Part shown: positions 43,151-64,000 of the stretch, piece after piece
Position numbering within the stretch: the stretch's first letter is position 1
How the letters are laid out: each line of letters begins with the position of its first letter
Made by a program: the position numbers and the translations under genes
The notes under the pieces: model-generated
Told to the model about the DNA's origin: nothing
What the model saw: the letters and a program-made list of their open reading frames with translations, nothing else
The model's database searches: none
Assembly (NCBI GenBank): GCA_033964015.1
Contig: CM066919.1
Span: forward strand, 26,804,204 to 26,868,203
DNA: 64,000 bases
Direction: 5' to 3'
From: Scolanthus callimorphus
Taxonomy: Eukaryota; Cnidaria; Anthozoa; Actiniaria; Edwardsiidae

Positions 43151-44698
43151 CTAAGAAAACAGAAAAAAAAGAATTAAGGATACCGTAAACCTTTGACACC
43201 TTTGTGGGTACCCTTTACCCAAAATTCTCTGCATGGTGCATTTAAATAAACCCCAATAAACTAAAGTTTATGATGCCACAATTTTTATTCTGTGTTTTTG
43301 AAATCTGCTCTAATGCTGAAAGGAAAACAATAAAATGGTGCAATTTGAATATGCAAACTTCTTGCATAGAAATATGGTGTGCATTGGCTTGAATTCTGCT
43401 CAAATCAATCAACACATGTATTGAATTACTAAAGCATGTCAGCGATTTTTTAATATTTTACTCCATTCTACAATAATAACTTCCAAACGTTGAAGAAGGC
43501 CGAAACTCATAAAAAAATGAACCTAACAGTAATAAACGTGTGAGAAATCGCAGACACTCTTTCAAAGATCAATTTTATGATTAACTGCTGGACAAATTTG
43601 AAGGCAATTGTACAGATCCTTGTGGGTGAACATTTCACATCTTTCCATCAAATCAGAAGCAAAATCAATTAAGAGCAGGAGAGCAAGCAAACATGACATG
43701 ATCAGCCAATTGGAGGTATAAGCCATCTGTGTGCACAGGAAAGTGTGCTCAGACATCATGTTATGCTTCTGCTGTGGTAGTTGCTAGAAAAACTAGTGGC
43801 AATCTCTAAGAACTCAATTTATTCCTCTTTTCATAAATAATATTTCTATGTTAGTTCTTCCAATTAATCTTTTTCTTGATATTTCTACTTAGACTTTTCG
43901 GGAAGTTAACAAGAAAACCAACCGGTTCATTTAACTTCCCTCTCGCACTTTTCTTTTCAAATTTCCTTTATACGCTACCCCTAGATACTGCATAATAATA
44001 TTGTAACTTTTTAATTCATTTCATTATGAGTCAATAAAGATTATGATTATGATTATGATTAATGATCAATATCTCCCCCCGAAAAGTGTGCAATTTTGCA
44101 GTTCGTAAGAAATAAAACGGGCAAAGTACCACCAATAAAGACTGTAAAGTCAAAGGCTTATGCCTCCTCAACAAAGTAAGTAAACAGGATCAAAGATTAT
44201 AATGCCTGAATCATGTAATGCAATACAGGGAAAAACTTGATTTTTTTATTTTTGTCCACGAAATATAAGATAATTTAAGATTTTTTGGGGGAATGTTGAA
44301 GTTCTTACCCTTACTTATTGACTAGACTAAAAACAAAACAATCATAATGTCATAATGACATCTGTGAAGGTTTACGGTATCATTAAGAGTAATTAATGGA
44401 AACAGGATGTTAAAGGTGCCATTCTGAAGACAAATGGCACTGGAATGCAAATTTTGGATGGAAAATTACTTGGTATTTTTGTGTGCTTCTATTTGACTCT
44501 TGTATTGTGTGATCCCAGAAAAGATCTACACCTCCAATATTAACAAGGAATTCACAACTTTACAATGAAAATTACAATGATTATTATTTTTTGTTATTGT
44601 TATTACACTAAAAGGGATAATTTTTGATGATGATATTCAATAGCAATCATCAATTCCTTATAGTTATATAGATCAAATATTTTTATAAAGTAGCAAAC
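43151..44698. other. interval between EF-hand and TRAPPC12 exons
   Basis: Contains GTTGAAGAAGGCCGAAAC (43489-43505, a weak hammerhead-like remnant) and a LINE 3' tail ATTATGAGTCAATAAAGATT with repeated GATTAT (about 44025-44060). No separate promoter for TRAPPC12 is obvious. Confidence 0.5.
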
Positions 44699-47600
44699 CT
44701 TCTGGTCTTGGGCACTGCCATCCAAACACATTATCCATTATCTGGGGTGTGCGGTACAGCCAGTTCTCAAACTCCTGGAAAGTGGTAGAAAAGGAATAGC
44801 AAATACATAGAGATTATTACATGGCAAGAACTTGATTTTGTTTTTATTCACAATTTCTTTTTCATATACCCTGGTATGATACGAAAAACAAGTGAATAAA
44901 AATGATATCAAGTTCTTGCCATGTCATAATTTGTTTATTATATACTCTGAGTTAGATAAAAAAGCAAAAAATAAAGACAAATTGCATTTTATTCTTGCCG
45001 TGAAGTGATATCGTATCACTTCACTGAAATGATTTTTATTCACTGTTTATCACATGGATATCTGGTAACAGTATATAATAAAGTAAAATATAATTTTCTT
45101 AACAAGCATAGTTTTGTTTATAAATCAAAATCCAAACACCATTAGCAGTGTACAATAATTTTTTTTAAATATAAATGTTAAGAATTGTTTCACCCTGAAC
45201 TCATTCCTGGGTCAACCTATTTAATATACAATTTGCAAATTATGTTTTATTAATAATATAATATAATACATACCCCAAGGTACTGCTTTTTACCTTAGCT
45301 GATAACTTGCCACTCTTGGATATATCGCAAGTATGGAATGCTTCATCAACAAGCCTAGTACCAATAATTATTACAAGATTAATATCAATTTAGGTATAAG
45401 GAAGTACAAGTATATGGTAAATAAACAATCAATAGCACAATAAAACAAAACAATTATGAGCAGGTGTTATTTAGTTTCAAAAAAGCTGGAGCATATGAAA
45501 ATTTAGCACCATTATCAGCCCCATCAGCAATGCCTACACCAACAAAACAGTTCATTTGTACATAAACCATCAGAACATTAACCCCAGGGGGATGGGTTAC
45601 CTCAAGGGGAGGAGGGACTGTGATTACATTTTCAGGCTATGCATCTTTGAGCAAGATGTTTCATTAGGTTGTGTTGTGGAGGTATTGGTGGTAATTTTTA
45701 ACACTAGAGTTTCAAGTTCAAGTTTAATATTTCGCCACATACAATTTACATTATAAAAACAATACAAATATCAGTAAAGAAACATGAAGAAATATATATG
45801 GCGAGGAGAAACATATAAAAAATCACAAGGCTTATACGGGATGGTTCTCCTCATAATTACATATAATAAATAACGGATTAAAATCAGAAAGGTAGTCATT
45901 ACGGATTCATTAATAACTGAAAAAGTTTACAAAAACTTGATTTTAAGGTTTATGTAAAAAAAAAGATAAATCACTCACGTTTACAAACGAACACACAAAC
46001 ACAGAATGGGAAACTAATAATTCTCAAGGAGAAATGTGTAAATCTTATTTTGTTGGTTATTATACACTACTTCATTGCTTAATGCCATATGAGTCCCTTT
46101 CTTATGAAATGAGGCATAAAATAAGCAGATTTAGGGGGGAAAGGCCAAGGGGGCCACGGCCCCCCTTTCTCAGGAGATTTTCCCATACATTTACTGCTGA
46201 AAGAAATTTGCAAATTTTTGTCCCACATTTTCACTATCCAGCCCCCCTTTCTGAAATTCCTGGATCTGTCACTGAAAAGGGCCATTCATATTAAAAAAAG
46301 GCAACTATAAAGCAGCCATGAAGTTTATAGGGGAGTTTGCAATTGTAGACAGCCATTAGCTCCTGCTGGGGTAGCTATAGTAGTTAGCTATAGTAGTTAT
46401 AGGGCAAAATAATTCAATTTTTAAAAGGAAGAAGCCACTATAAGTTTATCCCTTGGGTGCAGCCTTCCTATGCCCCCACTGGGGCCAAACAGCTTAGGGA
46501 CGGACCATTTGATATTTGATGGGGGGAGTGGCTAATTTTTTTATGGCTCGATATTTTTTTCGCGTCCAGTTTTCCTGCTCGAATTTTTTTCCCTAGAACG
46601 TGACTGTGCTCCATTTTTTTCCTGGATATTTCTTTTAATTTTTTGGTTTGAGATGTCACTTAAATTATTGCGCCATCAAAACGACAATTGATCACTTCAA
46701 TAAATTACTACTTTTCAGCTCTCCTGTTATGTTAGCATTTTGCGAAATTGGTATGCTTATAGCATCCGAATCAGCTCGGGTTTTTGGTCAGCGGATTTTG
46801 GATTTTCGCTACTATGAAGATGTTCAGATTCAGGATTCTATTTCTTATCTAAGTGCTCTTTGGTGTATCAGTACAGAGCCTTGTAATGGAATTTGTTAAA
46901 AATCTGTGGCACTCGTCGGTAGATCTCCTACTGCTACTAAAAACACTGCAGTTTTCCTATTTCCAGAGGTGAAAGTTGAATTTCAAAATAGTTAATAGAG
47001 ACTTCTAAGATTGCACGAGATCGAGTCGAGGCATCTCTAATAATGCTTTCATTTTGCTCCTAACTAAACCATAGGCGGCGGAGGACCATAAAAAGTGGGG
47101 GTGCTCATTAGTAAGGATGTATGGGAACACAGGCTTACCATTCTGGGGGTGTGTGTAATGTGACTTCTTCTGTGTCATACATCTGCTCTTGGGGAGTTTG
47201 TAATGTGACTCCCCCTGTGTCATACATCGGCTCTTGGGGAGTTTGTAATGTGACTCCCTCTGTATTGATCAACGATCGGCTCACAAGTTGATAGTTAAAA
47301 GCATCTCGTATTATCATCTCTTGAAACAGAAAAGTTCTATAATAAAGGTTATAGTAAACGATAATTGTATTGTGTTTGTCCTCATATCGAAAACAGGGGG
47401 AAATATAAAGGTTTTCGGGTAGTTTATGAGAGTTTTTGGGGGGTGGGTAGCGAGGGGAGAGAGGAGAGAAGGAGTAAAGGCCAGCAGCTCTCACGCAGAA
47501 CCAAATCACCATCACGTCGATCAAGCGCTCCAAATTCTTATTCACAGAAAATCTCACGAAACACTTACAACAGCTCGATCGAGTGATCATTGATCTATGT

Positions 47601-50064
47601 CCCAGCCGAGTTTCAGGCTCGTAAATAAATTATGTGTACCCGAAAAGTGCACATTTTTCGGTCACCTCCGCCAAAACTCCACGCCGGCAAACGATAGAGG
47701 AACGCCGTGAAGACCCTTGGAATGTAGCGTCAATCAACGCATAGACCCTTGGAATGTAGCGTCAATCAACGCATGGCTGGTCGGGCTGGTCACGTCACGC
47801 TGCACTTCCGCTACAAAACGGAAGAGAATGCGCCAGCCAATCAACGAGCTGGGGAAGAGATACCCGAACAAAGGGGAAAGATACATGGGGACGCCATCGT
47901 CGAAGCGATCTCTAACGGGTTTTAACTGTAGCCAGTCACCCACAAGGATTACCTGTATTCCACCAAAAGGCCTCCGATCGTTTCGCACCTTGGAGCAAAT
48001 GGCGTGAAGTAACTCCACGAGGCGAGCACTTCCCATGGAACATTCGTCCCATAATACACATTTCAATTTCAAGATTCTTTTCTCCACAGCTACATTCTCG
48101 CAGGCGTTCTTGACGATCGCATCGAACGGTCCTTGCGCGGTGCGGATCCCGAAGTAACTGTGGACAGTGACTGGACGGTGAAACAAATTCTCGTCACCTT
48201 TAAACACCTCACATGCGATTCCCGTGGAACAGACGACTTGGACGTTCTTCCCCTTATTTTTACTGATACTAGAGACAACTATCGATTTTCCAGTGCCTGC
48301 TTCGCCGTAAATTGCAAAATTATGTCCAGAATTCGCAAGATGCACGCAGTCTTGTTGTTCGCTAGTCAATTTTATAGACATTTGCTCGCGAATCACATGT
48401 TACAACTGAAACGCACGTTTCGCGGGTTTCTAATATAAACAAACAGGGCAAAGTGTATGTTTTGACAGCCAGCTCGTTGATTGGCTGGCGCATTCTCTTC
48501 CGTTTTGTAGCGGAAGTGCAGCGTGACGTGACCAGCCCGACCAGCCATGCGTTGATTGACGCTACATTCCAAGGGTCTATGCGTTGATTGACGCTACATT
48601 CCAAGGGTCTTCACGGCGTTCCTCTATCGTTTGCCGGCGTGGAGTTTTGGCGGAGGTGACCGAAAAATGTGCACTTTTCGGGTACACATAATTTATTTAC
48701 GAGCCTGAAACTCGGCTGGGACATAGATCAATGATCACTCGATCGAGCTGTTGTAAGTGTTTCGTGAGATTTTCTGTGAATAAGAATTTGGAGCGCTTGA
48801 TCGACGTGATGGTGATTTGGTTCTGCGTGAGAGCTGCTGGCCTTTACTCCTTCTCTCCTCTCTCCCCTCGCTACCCACCCCCCAAAAACTCTCATAAACT
48901 ACCCGAAAACCTTTATATTTCCCCCTGTTTTCGATATGAGGACAAACACAATACAATTATCGTTTACTATAACCTTTATTATAGAACTTTTCTGTTTCAA
49001 GAGATGATAATACGAGATGCTTTTAACTATCAACTTGTGAGCCGATCGTTGATCAATACAGAGGGAGTCACATTACAAACTCCCCAAGAGCCGATGTATG
49101 ACACAGGGGGAGTCACATTACAAACTCCCCAAGAGCAGATGTATGACACAGAAGAAGTCACATTACACACACCCCCAGAATGGTAAGCCTGTGGTAAAAT
49201 GTATGAAAATTTGACAAAAAGTGGGGGTGCTCGAGCACCCCTGCCCCCCAGGGTCCGCCGCCTATGAAAACAAAGGGTCCACGAATTTACGAACGAGGAC
49301 TGACCAACTGAGTAGTTTGCTTTATGTTTCTCGATGTGCGTGAAGCATGGCACGATTTTGAAATCAAGTACTGTATCCCCATCGAGTATCAAATGGTCTT
49401 CCCTTAAGTAACTATGATTGAGTGGAAACATACTTTGTGACAGTCTCTATCAGTTTATCAGTGCCGTCACTGTCTTGTTCAGTTGTATTCTCTTCAATGT
49501 TATCCAGGATTTTCTCAGCTGACTCGACAGAGCTGAGGAGGACAGCGGTCAGTTCATCCTTACTCACACCATCATCCTCATCCTAGAACATGTCAAAAAT
49601 CTTTATTAAAGACGACTTCACTAACAGAAAACATACTAACAGGCTTATGACTTACCAGATCAAAGATTTTAAAAAGTAGTCTACATTTGTCCCTGACTGA
49701 TCCGTGAAGACAAAGAGCTATTCCTCCAATGAATTCCTCCAGCTCTATAGTTCCAGTCTAGGAAAAGCATGAAATGATGTTTTAACAATGTTAGTGCCAT
49801 AATATTAAAAGTAAAGACACATCAAGGAAACAAAAGTACCTCGGTCCTGTCAAATGCATGGAAGAGCCTTTCAGCTATAAACCCTGGCAATCGAAAGCGT
49901 TCGGCGAAATCTCGTCTATTTACAAGCGAAATTTCAACATGGCGACTTCCATCTTCCCTTCGCGTTGAGATCTCGTTGAAAACAGCCTCGATGTTTGTAA
50001 GTTCTATAGTGCTTAGCTTGCCTACAGCCTTCTCATAGCGTTCTCTGGACTTTCCCTGACCCAT
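44699..50064 (-). CDS. EF-hand calcium-binding protein, myristoylation-type N-terminus
   Basis: Exons, in transcript order: 50064-49840, 49757-49656, 49582-49434, 45354-45294, 44774-44699, giving 204 codons plus one base. The start MGQGKSRERY fits the N-myristoylation pattern (Gly2, Ser6). EF loops: DRTETGTIELEE (canonical), DLDEDDGVSKDE (Asp instead of Gly at loop position 6, so divergent) and DISKSGKLSAKE (canonical, across an exon border). The last exon ends WLYRTPQIMDNVFGWQ, then PRPEG. If transcription runs on without splicing, it stops within eight codons (LLLYKNI). If spliced at AAG|GTTTGC, the phase joins exactly to the TRAPPC12 first exon. The domain order recalls EF-hand N-termini of TLDc/MEAK7-like proteins, but no TLDc domain is present. 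Specific family not assigned. Confidence 0.8.
44817..44930. mobile_element. 114-bp inverted-repeat element
   Basis: Left TTACATGGCAAGAACTTGAT and right ATCAAGTTCTTGCCATGTCA are inverses. It lies in the EF-hand gene intron. Confidence 0.75.
45355..46496. other. EF-hand gene intron, 3' portion
   Basis: AT-rich with short repeat remnants, including GGGGGCCACGGCCCCCC near 46149, a small palindrome. No coding content recognised. Confidence 0.5.
47135..47590 (-). CDS. unrecognised 151-aa frame, left arm copy
   Basis: Identical to the protein in the right arm (48731-49186). Begins MITRSSCCKCFVRFSVNKNL and ends with three 15-residue repeats of the type GVTLQTPQEQMYDT. No known family. The repeats come from a 45-bp DNA repeat. 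It may be only an open frame in the arm. Confidence 0.3.
   Translation of the reverse strand: MITRSSCCKCFVRFSVNKNLERLIDVMVIWFCVRAAGLYSFSPLSPRYPPPKNSHKLPENLYISPCFRYEDKHNTIIVYYNLYYRTFLFQEMIIRDAFNYQLVSRSLINTEGVTLQTPQEPMYDTGGVTLQTPQEQMYDTEEVTLHTPPEW
47853..48381 (-). pseudogene. PIF1-like DNA helicase, N-terminal fragment
   Basis: Starts MSIKLTSEQQDCVHLANSGH, followed by Walker A (YGEAGTGKS), Walker B-type DECSM and GGIQVILVGDWLQLKPV (SF1 motif III). These belong to PIF1/RecD-like helicases, which unwind DNA 5' to 3'. Only motifs I to III are present. The frame runs into the left inverted arm at about 47852 and motifs IV to VI are missing. The whole coding part fills the spacer of a foldback. 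It could be a gene fragment captured by a transposon, or the 5' end of a longer element-borne helicase as in Helitron relatives. Confidence 0.75.
48731..49186 (+). CDS. unrecognised 151-aa frame, right arm copy
   Basis: Exact counterpart of the left-arm frame, pointing outward. With the helicase fragment on the opposite strand, the segment 48470-48730 would be a shared divergent promoter (CCAAT, CGGAAGTG). Function unknown. Confidence 0.3.
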   Translation: MITRSSCCKCFVRFSVNKNLERLIDVMVIWFCVRAAGLYSFSPLSPRYPPPKNSHKLPENLYISPCFRYEDKHNTIIVYYNLYYRTFLFQEMIIRDAFNYQLVSRSLINTEGVTLQTPQEPMYDTGGVTLQTPQEQMYDTEEVTLHTPPEW

Positions 50065-50200
50065 AGCGCATCACTATTTTGCAAACCCACAAAATATTCC
50101 AGCCACATTCATTTTCAGTGATAACTGATGATAACTACCAACAAATCCAAGATGGCTGCCTCTAATGGTACAATCCGCTAGAAACATTTAGTGCGGACTC
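50065..50200 (-). promoter_or_regulatory. putative promoter / 5' UTR of the EF-hand gene
   Basis: GGCAGCCATCTTGG (minus strand, 50160-50147) is a good YY1-type motif, which often sits at transcription starts, about 85 bp upstream of the ATG. Confidence 0.4.
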
Positions 50201-51610
50201 AATTTTTCCCGCAGCATTTGTAGGGGGAAATTATGAAAATCATTTGCGTTTTTTTATATTTATATTCTTGTAAATTAGGTAGTTTCAGAAGCTTATGAGC
50301 TTCTGAAACGGTATAATATAATAGTTATTGAATTCGGTTTTCGCATGACATCGTGAGTTATTTGCTAACTCACGAGTCATGCAATTCATCCAATAATTTG
50401 CTTAGTGTGATTCATCAAGAGAAAATGATCCCTTCCCGAGATATATTCTTTTTCTCCTATGATGACGTCTTCGACAATTTTCTCTTGGATTCATATAATA
50501 CCATATTATTATTAAAGAGGTTGAGCACGACATTATTATCCTGTTGGGCCCCTGGTTTTGTTGGTCATGGAGGTTTTTTTTATCTCAAGTACAAAACAGA
50601 AAAAAGAACAGAAATCAGATTTCAAATCTCTCAGTACGTGCAAAAATGGTCGTGAAGTTTCTAAAAGGCGGTACTAAAGGTGACTAGCAATCGATCCGAA
50701 ACTGCGAGTCGTGAGATTAAATACGTTTTATTTAGTTGGCAAATCATGATTTTATAAAGGGACAATTATAAAAGGGCTTCCAAGCCAACATTTTTGTTGC
50801 TTAAATTATTTCTACTAGTCGACTTTTGATAGTCTGAAACTATTGTTTATTTATTCCTTGCGTACTGAAAATTACGCTGATCATGGCCGTAACTGCAATA
50901 ATTCGAGGGACTTTCGTGGCATCTTTATTCGTCTGTCGTCTGGCGATGCTGTCATGACTATTCCGGTCCGGCATTTGTTAAAACAAATTTATAGGGAACC
51001 GGTCAAAACAATGGTACTCAGTAAGGTTCTCCGTTTTTTAGTGGACCTGACTTAATCGATCGCGAAATAATAATGATAATAATAATAATAATAATATAAA
51101 ATTTATATAGCGCTATTTCTTAAAAAATCCAAGAGCGCTTTACATTTCTTAGTTTAGCAATAAATATTAAGAATATACAGTATGATAAAAATTTACACTA
51201 ATATATATATAAAAAGGAATAAAAGAATAAAAACTGTGTAACCCTGATAAGAACTAAAAAGATAAAATAAAGTAAAAACGAGGGAGGGGGGGGGGGGGGG
51301 TGCCTAAAATAAGGAATCATACCGAAAGCCAAGCTTGCCATGTCACTTGGCGCTTTTTGAGCAAAAAAAAAAAAAAGAAGAGAGAGAGTATATGATAATC
51401 ATCAGATCTTCCTATCGCAGGCCACGAGGACAACACCGTAAATACCAAACAATTCCTACTTAACACTGTCAGAGAAAACACTCGTGTAATAGACACGGAT
51501 TCCAATTGGAATTTGCTTTTATTTCAAAAGCCTAAAACCTAGCCGAGAGGTTTTGTTTTAAACAATATTGTAGTATTAGTCCCGCGCTCTTAGTATACGC
51601 AAACGGTCTG
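50201..51610. other. intergenic DNA between divergent genes
   Basis: Contains a small palindrome GAAGCTTATGAGCTTC (50289-50304), an AAT microsatellite (about 51066-51096), a dispersed-repeat tail with AGCGCT...AGAGCGCTTTACA (51109-51145) and a G run near 51285-51300. No gene recognised. Confidence 0.4.
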
Positions 51611-51615
51611 AAGCA

Positions 51616-51779
51616 GGGCGTAGCCAGGATTTGAGAAGGGGGGGGGGGGGGGGGGGGGGTCACATCTGTACAAATGTATGGTGCCCTTTTCCAGCTTACC
51701 GATATTTTCTTAATGTTTACTGTATTTTTCTTCTAAAAAGGGGGGTCACATGCACTAGGACTCCGCCTGGCTACGCCCC
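51616..51779. mobile_element. GGGCGTAGCCAGG MITE with poly-G tract
   Basis: Ends GGGCGTAGCCAGG and CCTGGCTACGCCC are inverse. A run of about 19 G follows the left end. Confidence 0.75.
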
Positions 51780-52605
51780 AGCTAATAGAGTGAATATCAC
51801 TATGGTTTCGATCTTCGGATTTACTTATATCTTCTTTTTGGAGATAGCAACAGAATCTCTTGCTAGGAAATTGATAAAGTTTTGCCGAAGGAAAAACAAT
51901 GCCCCCAATTTTTCAAAACCTGGATCCGTCACACTGCATTGAAGCCTTTCGTACTCATTTCTCTCTCTGTGACTCAGACATGTTTGAGCCACCAGGATAA
52001 AGTGTCATTCTTGTACACAGTTTTACCACCGTGTCGTTGTGACAAGTCTTTTCCTAATAAACTATTGAAATCTCGTCAAGACATTTCACTTTCGACTTCT
52101 ACGGCAACTTTGACGGCGACGGGAAGGAAGAGGCGAGAGGGTGTGGAAATGCGGCGAGCGGGGGAACCACAGCAAGTCTCATACATTGTCTCTACTTTTT
52201 TACTGCTAGCTGTCAATAAAGGGATCCCTTGACAACATTCAACAATTAACCTCACGTTTAGCACTGTCTTTAAAGGTCATTAGAAAGCTATGGCGAAAGG
52301 CGAAAACGTTTGGTTGGGCTGATCCGGAAAATAAGACGTCTTGCCCTTTCATCATCCAACCTCGGATGGGGTATGGACAAAAATCGTCACGCTTCAGTGC
52401 ACGCCCGCGTAAACCAACACAAAAGCACGAGACAGCCGCAAATGTATTTTAAAATGCAATTCTGGCTATAGTAAATACATTTTAAACAATTCTAAAGAGC
52501 TGTTAGCACTTCGCAAAAGCAAATTTGGTCTCAACTTCAACTGTTGTTTGCGCCTTCACACAGCAAACGCGTCGACTCTGAGAGAGGGAGGTCTTTTCCT
52601 GAGAG
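51780..52605. other. ROCK upstream region
   Basis: No recognised gene. Open frames at 51882-52264 show no family resemblance. Confidence 0.4.
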
Positions 52606-52827
52606 TCACGTGACTAGCCCTTGCTTGCTGCAGGTTTCAGCCATGTTGGAAAGTAATGTCAACACAGAGCTAACTTGGAGGCTTCACTACGATTTTATTC
52701 TTGATAAATCCTAGTAATACTCATCAATGTCTTAAGCACAAGGTGCCTGGCTTGTTGGAGATTGACATTATTGCTTGGCGGGCTTGTTTTTGCACGAAAG
52801 CCTACGGCTTTGCAACTATAGCCCAAG
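52606..52827 (+). promoter_or_regulatory. putative ROCK promoter and 5' UTR
   Basis: A palindromic E-box TCACGTGA lies at 52606-52613. CAGCCATGTTGG follows at about 52638. An in-frame TAG at 52819-52821 directly precedes the chosen ATG. Confidence 0.4.

Positions 52828-64000
<11,173 letters not shown>

Larger units (their letters stand above)
47070..49266. mobile_element. long-inverted-repeat (foldback) element
   Basis: Termini CATAGGCGGCGGA and TCCGCCGCCTATG. Near-identical arms 47129-47852 and 48469-49192 (about 724 bp each) are inverted around a 616-bp spacer. Each arm carries a tandem 31-bp repeat (GACCCTTGGAATGTAGCGTC...), CCAATCA and ACTTCCGC (CCAAT and ETS-like) motifs, and a 151-codon frame. 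The spacer encodes part of a helicase. Confidence 0.9.
46497..49403. mobile_element. 2.9-kb element with TTA duplication, containing a foldback
   Basis: Left end GGGACGGACCATTTGATATT and the inverse of the right end (GGGAAGACCATTTGATACTC) agree. TTA flanks both (46494-46496 and 49404-49406), a PIF/Harbinger-style signature. It contains the inverted repeats and helicase fragment described separately. Its right end lies about 27 bp inside the intron from the EF-hand exon at 49434. Confidence 0.65.

Noticed and set aside
48133..48438. 101-codon plus-strand frame
   Set aside because: Antisense shadow of the PIF1-like helicase fragment.
46497..49403. Interpretation as a complete Helitron
   Set aside because: No HUH replication initiator domain, no CTRR 3' end with hairpin, and the long inverted arms and TTA duplication do not fit. 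Only a PIF1-like helicase piece is shared.
44699..50064. Naming the EF-hand gene MEAK7/TLDC1
   Set aside because: The N-terminus and EF-hand order are suggestive, but the TLDc domain that defines the family is not found downstream, so no symbol was given.

Overview
This is a 64 kb piece of a eukaryotic, animal-type nuclear genome. It shows many short phase-matched exons with GT/AG borders, AT-rich introns, conserved metazoan genes and a dense crowd of small inverted-repeat transposons and broken LINEs. An anthozoan cnidarian (coral or sea anemone relative) fits best: the proteins look like early-branching animal orthologs and a phytochelatin synthase is present. This assignment is an inference from content only.

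Genes. (1) 20.5-24.7 kb, plus strand: a complete small SR splicing factor of the SRSF3 type, in three coding exons. A 574-nt stop-containing cassette sits in its large intron and is probably an autoregulatory poison exon. (2) 7861-7912, plus strand: an orphan terminal exon of a second SR-like gene. (3) 27.9-29.9 kb, plus strand: a phytochelatin synthase whose first coding exon is split by a 188-bp foldback insertion. The Cys-His-Asp catalytic triad is still encoded in the second exon. (4) 35.6-43.15 kb, minus strand: the complete TRAPPC12 gene in 11 coding exons (about 725 aa). (5) 44.7-50.06 kb, minus strand: a five-exon EF-hand gene with an N-myristoylation-like start. Its last exon is in the right phase to splice straight into the first TRAPPC12 exon, so the two may form one fused transcription unit. 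(6) 52.8-64 kb, plus strand: the 5' part of a Rho-associated kinase (ROCK) gene, covering the N-terminal region, the whole kinase domain and the AGC tail. It is divergent from the EF-hand gene and runs off the window.

Layout. 0-20 kb has no complete host gene. It holds a 60-bp minisatellite interrupted by a 3.0-kb TIR element with a TA target duplication, a TTAA-type MITE whose empty-site paralog lies 0.3 kb away, LINE reverse-transcriptase remnants carrying nested insertions, a cluster of GTGTGGTTCC MITEs, a 0.7-kb foldback and an element with a 9-bp target duplication. 20-25 kb is the SR gene. 24.7-34 kb is nested MITEs plus the damaged phytochelatin synthase. 34-50 kb is TRAPPC12 and the EF-hand gene. 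Their introns contain a 57-bp minisatellite and a 2.9-kb element holding a PIF1-type helicase fragment between 0.72-kb inverted repeats. 50-64 kb is the ROCK promoter and gene, with a 20-bp minisatellite and several MITEs in its introns.

The genes serve separate cell functions (splicing control, metal/thiol detoxification, vesicle tethering, calcium sensing, Rho signalling) and are not an operon. The most notable points are the split phytochelatin synthase, the possible EF-hand/TRAPPC12 fusion, the candidate SR poison exon, the helicase-bearing foldback and several hammerhead-ribozyme-like cores.
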